Source: CAYMLL01 sp964390645 (GTDB taxonomy: Bacteria; Planctomycetota; UBA8108). From it: a DNA stretch of 22,593 nucleotides. Where the stretch lies: NCBI GenBank assembly GCA_964390645.1, contig CAYMLL010000101.1, positions 1 through 22,593 of the forward strand. The letters are read 5' to 3'. Below the pieces are notes generated by a model. That model made no database searches. It saw only the letters and a program-made list of their open reading frames with translations, and had not been told where the DNA came from. Within the stretch, counting starts at the first letter, position 1; each line of letters opens with the position of its first letter. Positions 7,890 to 16,330 of the stretch are shown in pieces. The position numbers and the translations under genes are program-made.

Positions 7890-8726
7890 TCAAACCGACG
7901 AATCCAGCCCTGAGGAACCCTGAGCACCGAGCAACAGGAAATCCCCCAGAGCCCGAGGCGTGCGGACGGCAGCCGCGAGCTCGTCCGCGTCGAAGAGCAC
8001 CCGCACGAGCGCCAGGCCCTCCGACGGCGCAGTTCTCCCGGAGCGGGTGCGGTCGAGGGACCGGAGAATCTCCGGCAGCGCGAGGCCGTCGAGCCGCCCC
8101 ACACCCACATCCAGCAGGGTGCCCGCGATGTTCCGCACCATCTTGTAGAGAAACCCGTCGCCAACCGCCTCGACGTGGACGAACCGACCGTCCCGTCGCA
8201 CCAGCACTCTACGAACCCGACGCACCGTGGTCTGCGGCTGGGGCTCGCTGCGATTGCGGAACGCATCGAAGTCGTGCTCGCCCTCGAGATGCGCAGCGGC
8301 CTCTCTCATGGCGTCGACGTCCGGCGTGCTCCTCAAACGGGTCGCGAACCTGCCGAGGAAAGGATCGTCGTCGGGACCGACGACATAGGTGTACCGGTAG
8401 AGCTTGCCGAGATTGTCCTGGCGTGGCCGGAATCGGACGTCCACGTCCCGCGCCGCGCGCACGCGCAGATCGTCCGGCAGCTCGCGGTTGATCACCTCCC
8501 CGAGCCGATCGGTAGGAACCGCGGTCGACGTCACGAAGGCGGCGGCCTGTCCGTACGCGTGGACCCCGGCATCCGTACGACTGGCCCCCTCGACTCCGAC
8601 GTCCTCGTCCAGAGCGCGACCGATCGCGCCAGCGAGTTCGCTCTGCACCGTCCGCGTGCCCGGCTGCGTCTGCCAGCCGTGGAAACGTGTTCCGTCGTAC
8701 GCGACGATCAGGCAGACCTTTCGCAT
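7890..8726 (-). CDS. truA: tRNA pseudouridine(38-40) synthase TruA
   Basis: TruA changes uridines 38-40 of the tRNA anticodon arm to pseudouridine. The 278-residue protein starts MRKVCLIVAYDGTRFHGWQ, the standard N-terminus, with AGGAG about 8 nt upstream of 8726. The catalytic motif GASRTDAGVHAYGQ holds Asp52. The later LYRYTYV, HDFDAFRN and FLYKMVRNIAGTLLDVG segments are typical. The last 15 or so residues (LGAQGSSGLDSSV) are probably a loose tail. It is 105 bp downstream of asd and likely in the same transcript. Confidence 0.95.
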   Translation of the reverse strand: MRKVCLIVAYDGTRFHGWQTQPGTRTVQSELAGAIGRALDEDVGVEGASRTDAGVHAYGQAAAFVTSTAVPTDRLGEVINRELPDDLRVRAARDVDVRFRPRQDNLGKLYRYTYVVGPDDDPFLGRFATRLRSTPDVDAMREAAAHLEGEHDFDAFRNRSEPQPQTTVRRVRRVLVRRDGRFVHVEAVGDGFLYKMVRNIAGTLLDVGVGRLDGLALPEILRSLDRTRSGRTAPSEGLALVRVLFDADELAAAVRTPRALGDFLLLGAQGSSGLDSSV

Positions 8727-8831
8727 GATCTCGACTCCTGCGACAGTCTCCGGGGAGATCGACGCCGATGAACCGGCGCACGTCACGAGGCCAGCTTCAC
8801 CGCAACCCCGGCGTGCGTGACAATGCCCACG

Positions 8832-9777
8832 TCACGCAAACACACTCTCCGCGATCTGGATCGCGTTGAGCGCCGCGCCCTTGAGAATCTGGTCTCCGAC
8901 GACCCAGAGATCGTAGGTCGAGGATTCCGTCGGATGCAAACGCAGCCGGCCCACCTGGACATCGTCCGACCCGCTCGCGAAAAGGGGCGTCGGGTACCGG
9001 TCCTGCCGCGGCTCGTCGATGACCTGCATCCCCGGTGCGGCATCGATGGCAGCGCGAACCGCGTCGAGCTCGAGCGGCCGAACCGTCGTCACCTGGATAG
9101 ACTCCGAGTGCGCCCGCGCCACCGGCACACGCACACAAGTTGCGCTGATGGAGAGATCCGGAAGACCCATGATCTTGCGGGTCTCGAGAATCATCTTCAT
9201 CTCTTCCTTCGTGTAGCCGTCTTCCAACACATCGTCGATGCGGGGTATCAGGTTCCCGGCCAGCCGGTGCGGAAACGGCGAGTCGGCGAGCGTCTCCCCC
9301 GCGAGCTCCATCAGGGTCCCGTCATCCAGGAGGATCCATCGGCGACAGCGCCTGAATCGGCTGCAACGCCATGACCATGATGATCGTCGAGCAGTTCGGA
9401 TTGGCGATGATCCCGTTGTGGGCATCGATCGCCGCCGGGTTCACCTCGGGCACGACCAGCGGAATCTCCGCTTCCATGCGAAACGCTGACGAATTGTCGA
9501 CAACGAGAGCACCGGCGTTGACCGCCGCGGGGGCAAACTCGCGCGAGATCGACGCGCCCGCCGAGAACAGCGCCAGCTCGACACCGTCGAAGGCGTCGAC
9601 GTCGAGCACTCTCACCGGCACGTCCTCGCCGCGAAAGCGAATCGTCTTCCCGGCCGAGCGTTTCGAAGCGAGGGGGACGAGCTTGCCTACCGGGTAGTCC
9701 CGGGCCTCGAGGACCCGCAGCATCTCCTCGCCAACGGCTCCGGTCACGCCGACCACCGCCACCTTCTGCAAGCTCAT
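8832..9777 (-). pseudogene. asd: Aspartate-semialdehyde dehydrogenase, internal deletion and frameshift
   Basis: Asd reduces aspartyl-4-phosphate to the semialdehyde, the branch point to lysine, DAP, threonine and methionine. From ATG at 9777 the first part reads MSLQKVAVVGVTGAVGEEML, runs through DNSSAFRM and reaches NPNCSTIIMVMALQPIQ with the catalytic Cys129, then stops at TGA after SPMDPPG near 9322. The rest continues in another frame from about 9323: DGTLMELAGE, FPHRLAGNLIP, EDGYTKEEMKM, ATCVRVPVARAHSE with the catalytic-region His, and ALNAIQIAESV. Between the halves the usual block of about 20-25 residues that contains STYQxVSGAG is missing. Together the parts encode about 310 residues against about 335 normally. 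Either the gene is broken or the sequence has a local error. The start overlaps the stop of the small upstream ORF in an ATGA. Confidence 0.88.
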
Positions 9778-9926
9778 CGGGAGTCGCCTTTCCCTTCCAT
9801 CTCTCGCCGCCGCCGGTGTTCTCGCAGAGTCACCAGCAAGCACATGAGCGGCACGCCGAAGAGAAAGAAGAAGATCACGAGAACGATCACCAGCTTGGGA
9901 ACGCCAACAAACAGCACGAAGCTCAT
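9774..9926 (-). CDS. Small single-pass membrane protein, 50 residues
   Basis: A frame of 50 codons encodes MSFVLFVGVPKLVIVLV, a continued hydrophobic stretch to about residue 33, then a basic tail (REHRRRREMEGKGDSR). This is a signal-anchor type small protein with a positive cytoplasmic tail. Its stop overlaps the asd ATG in an ATGA, which favours a real translated gene coupled to asd. A GGAG touches the ATG at 9926, too close for an ideal ribosome site, so the start is uncertain. I do not recognise the family. Confidence 0.5.
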   Translation of the reverse strand: MSFVLFVGVPKLVIVLVIFFFLFGVPLMCLLVTLREHRRRREMEGKGDSR

Positions 9927-10156
9927 CTCCAGATCGTGAAGCCGCGGGCCAGAACCAGCCCCATCCCGCTCGCGTCGCGCCGCCGCGAAGCACCGCGGCC
10001 GATGTTGCAAAAATACCGTGACGAAGCGCGATGAAAGGCCCGAGCCATCGAGAATACCGGCGCCGGCCCGGAGTCGCAAGCGACAGCACGGGAGGCGCGA
10101 GAGCGACGGTGGAATTCGGCCGGGGGTGGCGCAGCCCGCCTTCCGGACGTCGTCCG

Positions 10157-11791
10157 TCAGACTGCCGTCGCTTCGCGGTACATCAAGGCCTCGACGATCT
10201 CTCCTTCTGCGACACCGTCCCTCCCCTCCAGGTCGGCGATCGTCCGCGCCACCCTCAGCGTTCGAGCGAATCCGCGAGCGGAGAGGCTCAACCTCTGCGC
10301 GTGCTGCCGCAGCGTCTCGAGCGCCCCGGGCGCGACGCACCCCACCGCGATCAGCAGCTGCAGGGACACTTGCGAGTTGACGACGGCGCCTTCCCACCGC
10401 GCGTACTGTCGCTGTCGTGCGTCTTGCACCCGACGACGCATGGTCGCGGAGTCGAGCTCGTCGCGACGCGGCGCTCGTCCGATCCACTGTGCGGGATCCA
10501 GCGAGGCCACCGACAGAAACACGTCGATGCGGTCCCGTAGAGGCCCCGACAGCCGACGTTCGTAGAGCTCGGTTTGACGCGGCGTGCACCGACACGAGCG
10601 CTTCGGGTGGCCGAGGTAGCCGCAGGGGCAGGGGTTCATCGCGGCGACCAGCAGCGAGCTGGCCGGAAAGGTGACGGCTCCGGCAACGCGCCCCACGGTG
10701 ATCTCGCCCTCCTCGAGCGGCTCGCGGAGGGCCTCCAGCGCGCGAGGCGAGAACTCGGGAAGCTCGTCCAGAAAAAGGACTCCGCGGTGCGCTCGGGTCA
10801 CCTCACCGGGCGTCAGCGGCACGCCGCCGCCCACGAGACCGGCGTAGCTGATGGTGTGATGCGGAGCACGAAAAGGAGGCCAACGAACGAGGTGGGAGCC
10901 TCTGTGCCCCTCGCAGACGCTGCGCACGCGCAGGACCTCCATCGCCGCGTCGACGGAGAGCTCGGGCAGGATCGACGGGATACGCCGTGCCAGCATCGTC
11001 TTGCCGACTCCCGGAGCGCCACAGAGGAGCATGTTGTGACCTCCGGCCGCTGCGACGAGGATGCCACGTTTCGTCGCCTCCTGCCCACGGACGTCGGAGA
11101 AGTCGATGGTCTCCGCAGGTCTCTTCCCGGCCGCCGGCGGGGGCGTGAACGGAACCCCGCGTCCCCGGATCACGTCGATGGCCTCGCGAAGATGATCGAC
11201 GCCGTAGACTGTCGGGCCCCGGAGCATCGCTACCTCCCGGGCGTTGCCGGTCGGTACGACGATCTCTCGAACCCCCTGACACCCCAACGCGTCGGCGCTC
11301 AGAAGGGCGCCGCGAACGGCCCGCAGCTCGCCCTCGAGGCCGAGCTCGCCGAGAAAGCCCGTACGCGCCAGCCGCACGGGGTCGATCGGCGCGCCCGGAA
11401 AGTCACGGACCGTATCGCTCGCGAGCAAGATCCCGAGGGCGACCGGCAGATCGAATCCCGCCCCCTCCTTCTTCTGCGACGCCGGGGCGAGGTTGACGAG
11501 AATCTTCGCGGACGGGACTCGATAGCCACTGTTGCGCATCGCCGCCCGGATGCGGTCGCGGCTCTCACGCGTCGACTTCCCCGGAAGTCCGACGACCTGG
11601 AATCGCGGCTCGCCCCGGCGACAGAAGTCGACCTGCACCTCCACCGGTCGTCCGTCGATACCCTGGTAGTCTCCACAGTGAAGACGCACGACCCCCTGGG
11701 CACGGCGGCCGAAGGCCGGATGTTCCTCACCCGGACGTACGTCCTGCGAACGGGCCCCGACCCTCCGAGAATCATCAGCTGACGCGCTCAT
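10157..11791 (-). CDS. comM: YifB/ComM-family Mg-chelatase-like AAA+ helicase
   Basis: The 545-residue protein has the usual ComM layout. An N-terminal S16/Lon-like fold carries FQVVGLPGKSTRESRDRIRAA and VNLAPASQKKEGAGFDLP. An AAA+ module follows, with Walker A GAPGVGKT (258-265), Walker B GVLFLDE (337-343) and MNPCPCGYLGHP with several cysteines. The C-terminal Mg-chelatase-like part has LSLSARGFARTLRVARTIADLEG. ComM is a hexameric helicase that drives branch migration during integration of transforming DNA, and it is also found in bacteria not known to be competent. The start at 11791 has GGAGGAAGG upstream and gives an N-terminal extension of about 30 residues, possibly disordered. It is divergent from the S41 protease gene. 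Confidence 0.95.
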   Translation of the reverse strand: MSASADDSRRVGARSQDVRPGEEHPAFGRRAQGVVRLHCGDYQGIDGRPVEVQVDFCRRGEPRFQVVGLPGKSTRESRDRIRAAMRNSGYRVPSAKILVNLAPASQKKEGAGFDLPVALGILLASDTVRDFPGAPIDPVRLARTGFLGELGLEGELRAVRGALLSADALGCQGVREIVVPTGNAREVAMLRGPTVYGVDHLREAIDVIRGRGVPFTPPPAAGKRPAETIDFSDVRGQEATKRGILVAAAGGHNMLLCGAPGVGKTMLARRIPSILPELSVDAAMEVLRVRSVCEGHRGSHLVRWPPFRAPHHTISYAGLVGGGVPLTPGEVTRAHRGVLFLDELPEFSPRALEALREPLEEGEITVGRVAGAVTFPASSLLVAAMNPCPCGYLGHPKRSCRCTPRQTELYERRLSGPLRDRIDVFLSVASLDPAQWIGRAPRRDELDSATMRRRVQDARQRQYARWEGAVVNSQVSLQLLIAVGCVAPGALETLRQHAQRLSLSARGFARTLRVARTIADLEGRDGVAEGEIVEALMYREATAV

Positions 11792-11903
11792 CGACGACCT
11801 TCCTCCCTGGATGGAAGACGTCCGACGAAACACGGCGGCTGGCGGCGGAACGCGACGTGGAGAAGGATTATGGAACCACGCCGCGCGCCCGCACGGGAAA
11901 ACT

Positions 11904-11933
11904 TTGCCGGCTCCGCGGGGTCGGTGTTACGAT
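11904..11933 (+). promoter_or_regulatory. Putative extended -10 promoter for the S41 protease
   Basis: TTGCCG (11904-11909) and TACGAT (11928-11933) are 18 bp apart, and a TGT directly before the -10 box makes an extended -10. Initiation near 11940 would give a leader of about 90 nt to the ATG at 12030. Confidence 0.45.
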
Positions 11934-12029
11934 CTCATTGTGTTTCCGTAAGTGCTTGGCAGCGTGGATTATCAGGAAGCTGACCGGGACCGCGTGCGCG
12001 CACGCGTCTCGAGCTCCGGAGCCCCTTCG

Positions 12030-14354
12030 ATGACGAACCCGCGCGTCCGATTCGTGCCCCCTCTGCTGGTTGCCACCGCCGTTGCGCTCGTCCTCGTCAA
12101 CGCATCTCGCGCGACCTTCAGCGCCGAGGATCTGTCGAGCGACGCCGCGCGCCAACGAGTCGACAAGCTCGTCCGGCTGCTCGAGAAAAAAGACGGCGAC
12201 GGCTTCTGGTCCCTGGTGGTCCGCATCGAGCACCTCGGAAAGAGCGCCGTTCCAGCACTCGTGGCGCGACTGGACTCCGCCAACGAGAAGACACGACTGG
12301 GCTGTGCCAAGGCGCTTCTGACCCTCGGCGGCGAGAGCGCACGAGACAAGGCGACCAGCACGCTCGGCGAACTGGCGCAGAACGCGAAGCAACGGACGGT
12401 CCGCATCGACGCCATCCAGGTCTACGGACTCGGCTCGGACGATGATGATCTCGACGTCGTCATCGAGAAGCTCGAATCGCTGCTCGAGTCGGAGACCGAC
12501 CCGGGCGCGCTGATCGCTCTCTGTCGCACGCTCTGGGAGCTCGACAACCTTCAGAGCGCACGTGATAAGCTCCTGTCGCTTCTCGCGTCTCGCGACCCCA
12601 CCGTGCGCCAGGAGGCTGCTCTGACGCTCGCGGAGGGCGGGCAATACGAGAACCCCACCGTCAAGAATGTGTTGCGCAGCCTCAAGAAGGAGCCGACAAC
12701 GCGCGGGCGCCGCGCCGAGATTCTCTACCGGCTGATGAAGCTCGAGACACAGCTCGACGACCGTCTCTACCGGGGCGAATTCGTCCCCCGGGGAACCGAC
12801 GCCGAGAAGCTGCTCGCGAAACGCGAAGGACGGATTCGCGACCTCGAGAAACAGGTTCGCAAGCTCGAGAATCGACCCGCACGATCTTCTCGACCCGGAA
12901 CCGCGGCGGCCCGCGACACGCCCGAGGATCTGCTCCTGGAGGAGGTTCTGGCAAAGATCGGCAAGCTCTACGTCGACGGTGACAAGACGAGTCGCGAGCG
13001 CTTGTTGACGAATGCGGTCAAGGGAATGGTCCACTCGCTCGACGAGCACTCGGTCTTCATGGAGGCCGAGCAGACGAAGGACTTCAACCAGGACATACGT
13101 GGCGAATACCCCGGCATCGGTGCGCACATCTCGAAGCGCCCGGACGGCCCACTCGAGATCCTCCGCCCGATCTACGGGGGACCGACCCACCGGGCCGGCC
13201 TCCTCTCCGGCGATCTGATCATCGAGATCGATGGACGCCCCACCCCGACGCTGAAGCTCGACGAGCTCAAGGACCTCCTGCGCGGCCCTCGCGGTACCAC
13301 GGTAACGCTGAAGATCCTCCGACGCGGCTGGAATGACCCGCGAGACTTCCAGCTCGCGCGCGACAAGATAGCGCTCAACTCAGTATTCTACGAGTCGCTT
13401 CCGGAGCGGCTCGGCTACCTGAAGCTGACGCAGTTCGGGGCGCGCAGCGCGGACGAGTTCCGCGAGGCCCTCGACAAGCTCGAGGCAAAAGGACTCGACG
13501 GACTGATCATCGACCTTCGCAACAACCCCGGCGGCTACCTCCCGGTCGCCGAGAAGATCGCGGACCTCTTCGTCAACGGCGATCTGCCGATCGTGACGCA
13601 AAAGGGTCGCGACGGCGACGGAGAACAGACGACGATGCCCACTCCGCAGGCGCGCTCGGGTTACGCGATCGTGATCCTCGTCAACGGCAACAGCGCCAGC
13701 GCCTCGGAGGTCGTCTCCGGCTGCCTGCAAGATCACCGACGGGCGACGCTCGTTGGCCAGCGCACCTTCGGCAAGGGCAGCGTGCAGCGGCTGATCCCCG
13801 TCGAGTCCGTGCTCGGATGCACCCTCAAGCTGACAGCACAGTACTGGTATCTGCCACTCGGACGCTGCATCAACACGCTGCGCGACGAGAAGGGGCGTGT
13901 GCTCGAGAAAGGCGGTGTCGTCCCCGACATCGAGGTCGAGCGGGAGCTGCTTGCGACATGGAGACTCGAGGAGCGCGCGACGCTGCGCACGAACGAGAAG
14001 ATCGCCGAGTACGTCGAGACACACTTCCAGAAGCTGCGCGAGCTCGTCCCTCTCGGCGACCGCAACGACGAGTCCCGCTACCCGAATCTCACCGAGCTTC
14101 ACGCGTCGCTCGATACCCACGCCCTGCGGGCGGACGTGCGACAGGTGCTTCGCTACCATACGCGACGCAAGCTGGAGGATGAGCGTGGCCGCGAGTTCGC
14201 GTTCGACCTGCAGGAGGACAATCAGCTGCAGCGCGCCCTCGCACATCTTCTCGAAGCCGCGGGCCGCGACGCGGCCGAGAGCGACACCTGGCGCTGGCTC
14301 GCCGGGAACGAGCCGCAGAAACCCCGTCCCGGGGGGGACCCCGACGCCGAGTGA
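12030..14354 (+). CDS. HEAT-repeat, PDZ and S41 (CtpA-like) exported protease
   Basis: With the start at 12030 the protein has 774 residues. Residues 9-26 form a signal peptide or anchor, so the rest should lie in the periplasm. About 65-220 consists of helical HEAT-like repeats (PALVARLDSANEKTRLGCAKALLTLG and similar). A coiled coil lies at about 258-285 and a PDZ domain at about 355-435. The S41 catalytic domain at about 455-640 has LGYLKLTQF, GLIIDLRNNPGGYL, NGNSASASEVVSG and FGKGSVQ. Lys582 is the general base; Ser557 is 25 residues before it, the spacing seen in E. coli Prc, and is the likely nucleophile. A helical C-terminal region follows. The HEAT array before the PDZ is an unusual addition to CtpA. 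An in-frame ATG at 11952 would place 26 polar residues before the signal, so 12030 is preferred. Confidence 0.92.
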   Translation: MTNPRVRFVPPLLVATAVALVLVNASRATFSAEDLSSDAARQRVDKLVRLLEKKDGDGFWSLVVRIEHLGKSAVPALVARLDSANEKTRLGCAKALLTLGGESARDKATSTLGELAQNAKQRTVRIDAIQVYGLGSDDDDLDVVIEKLESLLESETDPGALIALCRTLWELDNLQSARDKLLSLLASRDPTVRQEAALTLAEGGQYENPTVKNVLRSLKKEPTTRGRRAEILYRLMKLETQLDDRLYRGEFVPRGTDAEKLLAKREGRIRDLEKQVRKLENRPARSSRPGTAAARDTPEDLLLEEVLAKIGKLYVDGDKTSRERLLTNAVKGMVHSLDEHSVFMEAEQTKDFNQDIRGEYPGIGAHISKRPDGPLEILRPIYGGPTHRAGLLSGDLIIEIDGRPTPTLKLDELKDLLRGPRGTTVTLKILRRGWNDPRDFQLARDKIALNSVFYESLPERLGYLKLTQFGARSADEFREALDKLEAKGLDGLIIDLRNNPGGYLPVAEKIADLFVNGDLPIVTQKGRDGDGEQTTMPTPQARSGYAIVILVNGNSASASEVVSGCLQDHRRATLVGQRTFGKGSVQRLIPVESVLGCTLKLTAQYWYLPLGRCINTLRDEKGRVLEKGGVVPDIEVERELLATWRLEERATLRTNEKIAEYVETHFQKLRELVPLGDRNDESRYPNLTELHASLDTHALRADVRQVLRYHTRRKLEDERGREFAFDLQEDNQLQRALAHLLEAAGRDAAESDTWRWLAGNEPQKPRPGGDPDAE

Positions 14355-14800
14355 TCGGCCGGACGGTTCGTCGAGAGTGCGTCGGAAGTGCGACTCGAAC
14401 ACCAGAACGGGTCGCCCCGATCGGGATCGAGAGGCCGGAGCGCGGGCGCGGCATCGTCGAGCCCCGGCGAAGCGGAAACCGGGCGCCATCTCCGCTCCCG
14501 ACCTCGAGTCTCACCCTCGTGCGAGGAAGCCGGGTTCGTGGAGATCGCCGCGACCGAGAATCGACGACGACGCATCACCGGGAGCGTGCCGGGAGACGGA
14601 GAGGCCAGGGGCTCCACGATCGTCGCGGTCCCTGAAGCAAGGGCCCGGCAGGAGCTTCGGGACACCCGGGCGCTGCTCCGGGGGACACACAACGCCCCGC
14701 AAGGGCGAGATCGCCCACGCTGCCCGACCGGGGTCCTCGAGAACGGCGTAACGCGAAGTCCCGGCGGCGGGGACGTTCGCGGCGCACCGGGGGCGCGAGA
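14355..14800. other. Convergent gap between S41 protease and Minf_1886 gene
   Basis: These 446 bp separate two convergent genes. I see no supported gene. A GGGCG/CGCCC hairpin with a 4-nt loop lies at 14703-14716, but it has no T-run. Open frames on both strands are of the type expected by chance at this GC content. Confidence 0.6.
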
Positions 14801-15274
14801 TCAGCGCTGGGCCACGCGGCCAGAGCGGCCGTTCCCGGACGACGGGTCGTTCCGGGCGGACTGCACGTACGCGGTCTGCCACTCGTCCTTCTCGCGCGAG
14901 TAGCAGAAGACCGGCGTCAACTCGAAGACTTCTGCAAAGTCGTAGATCGACTCGAAGTCCGCCTTCGAATCGGCGTCCTGCTTGCCCATCAGGTCATGCT
15001 CGACGAGGTTGAAGACGATCTCGCCGAAGTCAGCCGTTCGGGAGACGCCCCACGAGCCGAGCACGGTCCGCGCGAGGCATCCGAACTGATCGATACCGTA
15101 TTGACGGATCCCCTCGAGCAGCTCCTGACCGGAGACGTGCTGACTCGATCCCGGTCGCGCCTTGACCAGGTTCTTCAGCGTGAAGTCGAGCGCCTCGTAG
15201 ACAAAATTGTACGCTTCCGCGTCGTAGCGGCCGTCGTTTTTCAGCAGCGCCCGGAACTTCTCGGCGGCGGTCAT
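14801..15274 (-). CDS. Minf_1886 family protein, function unknown
   Basis: The 157-residue protein begins MTAAEKFRALLKNDGRYDAEAYNFVYEAL and continues with ARPGSSQHVSGQELLEGIRQYGIDQFG and the block VFNLVEHDLMGKQDADSKADFESIYDF. These features match, from memory, a conserved family of about 130-150 residues named after Minf_1886 and common in Planctomycetes and Verrucomicrobia. No enzyme motif or membrane segment is visible. The last 20 residues (SSGNGRSGRVAQR) are a loose polar tail. An AGAGG lies close before the ATG, and a 12-bp inverted repeat ends 24 bp upstream of the start. Confidence 0.85.
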   Translation of the reverse strand: MTAAEKFRALLKNDGRYDAEAYNFVYEALDFTLKNLVKARPGSSQHVSGQELLEGIRQYGIDQFGCLARTVLGSWGVSRTADFGEIVFNLVEHDLMGKQDADSKADFESIYDFAEVFELTPVFCYSREKDEWQTAYVQSARNDPSSGNGRSGRVAQR

Positions 15275-15298
15275 CCTCGCCTCTCTCGCCCAATCGGA

Positions 15299-15341
15299 AA
15301 CAGAACCGACGGCCCGTCACGAGCCCGTTGTCGGTTCTGTT
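15299..15341 (-). promoter_or_regulatory. 12-bp perfect inverted repeat before the Minf_1886 gene
   Basis: AACAGAACCGAC at 15299-15310 is the exact reverse complement of GTCGGTTCTGTT at 15330-15341, around a 19-nt loop that can pair further (GGC/GCC). On the minus strand the stem is followed by T-T-T-C-C. It lies 24 bp upstream of the Minf_1886 ATG and about 150 bp past the holB stop. It could be a terminator for the ligase-holB transcript, an operator, or a leader hairpin. Confidence 0.7.
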
Positions 15342-15491
15342 CTTCGGCGAGCGCGTGAGGTTCTCGTGAGCCGTTTTGACGCGTGATCGGCCCTTCGATA
15401 CCACTACATGAATCGCTCATGTCCCGGTAACGTCGACGGCCTGGGGGATTCACCCCGAACAACGACGGGAAGTCGGTACGGCAACCGACGA

Positions 15492-16319
15492 TCAGCCGCG
15501 ACGGTACCGCCGGTAGAGACGGCCGAGCAGCTGCTCGAACACGAGATCCGCCTGAACGTTGCCGTCGAGCGCTTGCCGCAGCTCGAGGAAGAGGGACTGA
15601 TCGTCGATCAGCAGATCGATGTGAGGAGCGGCGCTCGTCGTCAGAGCACCGCGCGTTCGCTCGACGCATTCGTCGAGGAGTCGGCGTACGCGCGCACGCT
15701 GGGTTTCCTCACCCGGGTCCAGATCGGCGAGAATCAGCCGCGGATCTTCCCGCGCGAAGAACCCACGGTCGAGACGCTCGAGCAGCGAGCCCGAGAAGTC
15801 GAGGCCGTCGACGCTCACGCCGACGTCATCTCGCTGGAAGCGGACACGATGACAGCGCGACACGATCGTGGGCAGGAGCGTGCCGGCCGATATCGCGGTG
15901 AGCACGAGGACGAATTCGCCGGCAGGCTCCTCGAGCGTCTTCAGCAGCGCGTTGGCCGCGGGAACTGTCATGCGATGCACGCCCTCGACGATGGCGACGA
16001 AGGCATGGTCACGGCTGAAATGGCTGCGCTCGCAGATGGCACGAACGGTGCCGATGTCGATGACCCGCTTGCCCTCGGCAGGGCCGTAGACGGAAGCCCC
16101 CGGATGATTGCCGGCCTCGACGCTCCGGCAGGCAGCGCAGGTCTCGCAAGCGCTCGCCGATTCGCAGAAGAGCATCTTCGCGAGCTCGATCGCGAATCGC
16201 TCCTTCTCCGCGTCCTGAGGACCCAGAAAAAGGTACGCGTGCGACAGCCGACCGCGTTCGAGGGCCCGACGAAAGTACTGCCGCGGGAATTCGTGCGCTG
16301 AGTTCGTCCGGGTGACCAT
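15492..16319 (-). CDS. holB: DNA polymerase III delta-prime-like clamp-loader subunit
   Basis: The 275-residue protein opens with the delta-prime pattern SHAYLFLGPQDAEKERFA. The P-loop position lacks the Gly-Lys-Thr core (GPQDAEKE), as expected for a non-catalytic subunit. A zinc module follows with Cys52, Cys58, Cys61 and Cys64 (CESASACETCAAC). Further matches are VHRMTVPAANALLKTLEEP and the SRC motif in IVSRCHRVRF. The C-terminal collar domain is shorter than in E. coli. GGAGG lies 4-5 nt before the ATG at 16319; a TTG one codon earlier is less likely. It starts 11 bp after tmk, a very common gene pair. Confidence 0.93.
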   Translation of the reverse strand: MVTRTNSAHEFPRQYFRRALERGRLSHAYLFLGPQDAEKERFAIELAKMLFCESASACETCAACRSVEAGNHPGASVYGPAEGKRVIDIGTVRAICERSHFSRDHAFVAIVEGVHRMTVPAANALLKTLEEPAGEFVLVLTAISAGTLLPTIVSRCHRVRFQRDDVGVSVDGLDFSGSLLERLDRGFFAREDPRLILADLDPGEETQRARVRRLLDECVERTRGALTTSAAPHIDLLIDDQSLFLELRQALDGNVQADLVFEQLLGRLYRRYRRG

Positions 16320-16330
16320 CAATCCTCCCT

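Noticed and set aside
11867..11872. CATAAT as a -10 box for comM (minus strand)
   Set aside because: No -35 match lies 16-18 bp upstream and there is no extended -10 TG.
11868..14489. Long minus-strand frames (440 and 369 codons) within the S41 protease region
   Set aside because: They mirror the codons of a gene with clear catalytic motifs on the plus strand and show no family features of their own.
14388..14903. 171-codon plus-strand frame after the S41 protease
   Set aside because: It is Arg/Gly/Pro-rich, overlaps the end of the Minf_1886 gene on the other strand and has no ribosome site or motif.
15376..15404. TTGACG-N17-TACCAC on the plus strand
   Set aside because: The -10 box is poor and no plus-strand gene follows, since holB and the Minf_1886 gene both face the other way.
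15406..15422. ACATGA/TCATGT hairpin between holB and the Minf_1886 gene
   Set aside because: The stem is only 6 bp and AT-rich, with no T-run; it may occur by chance and is much weaker than the nearby 12-bp repeat.
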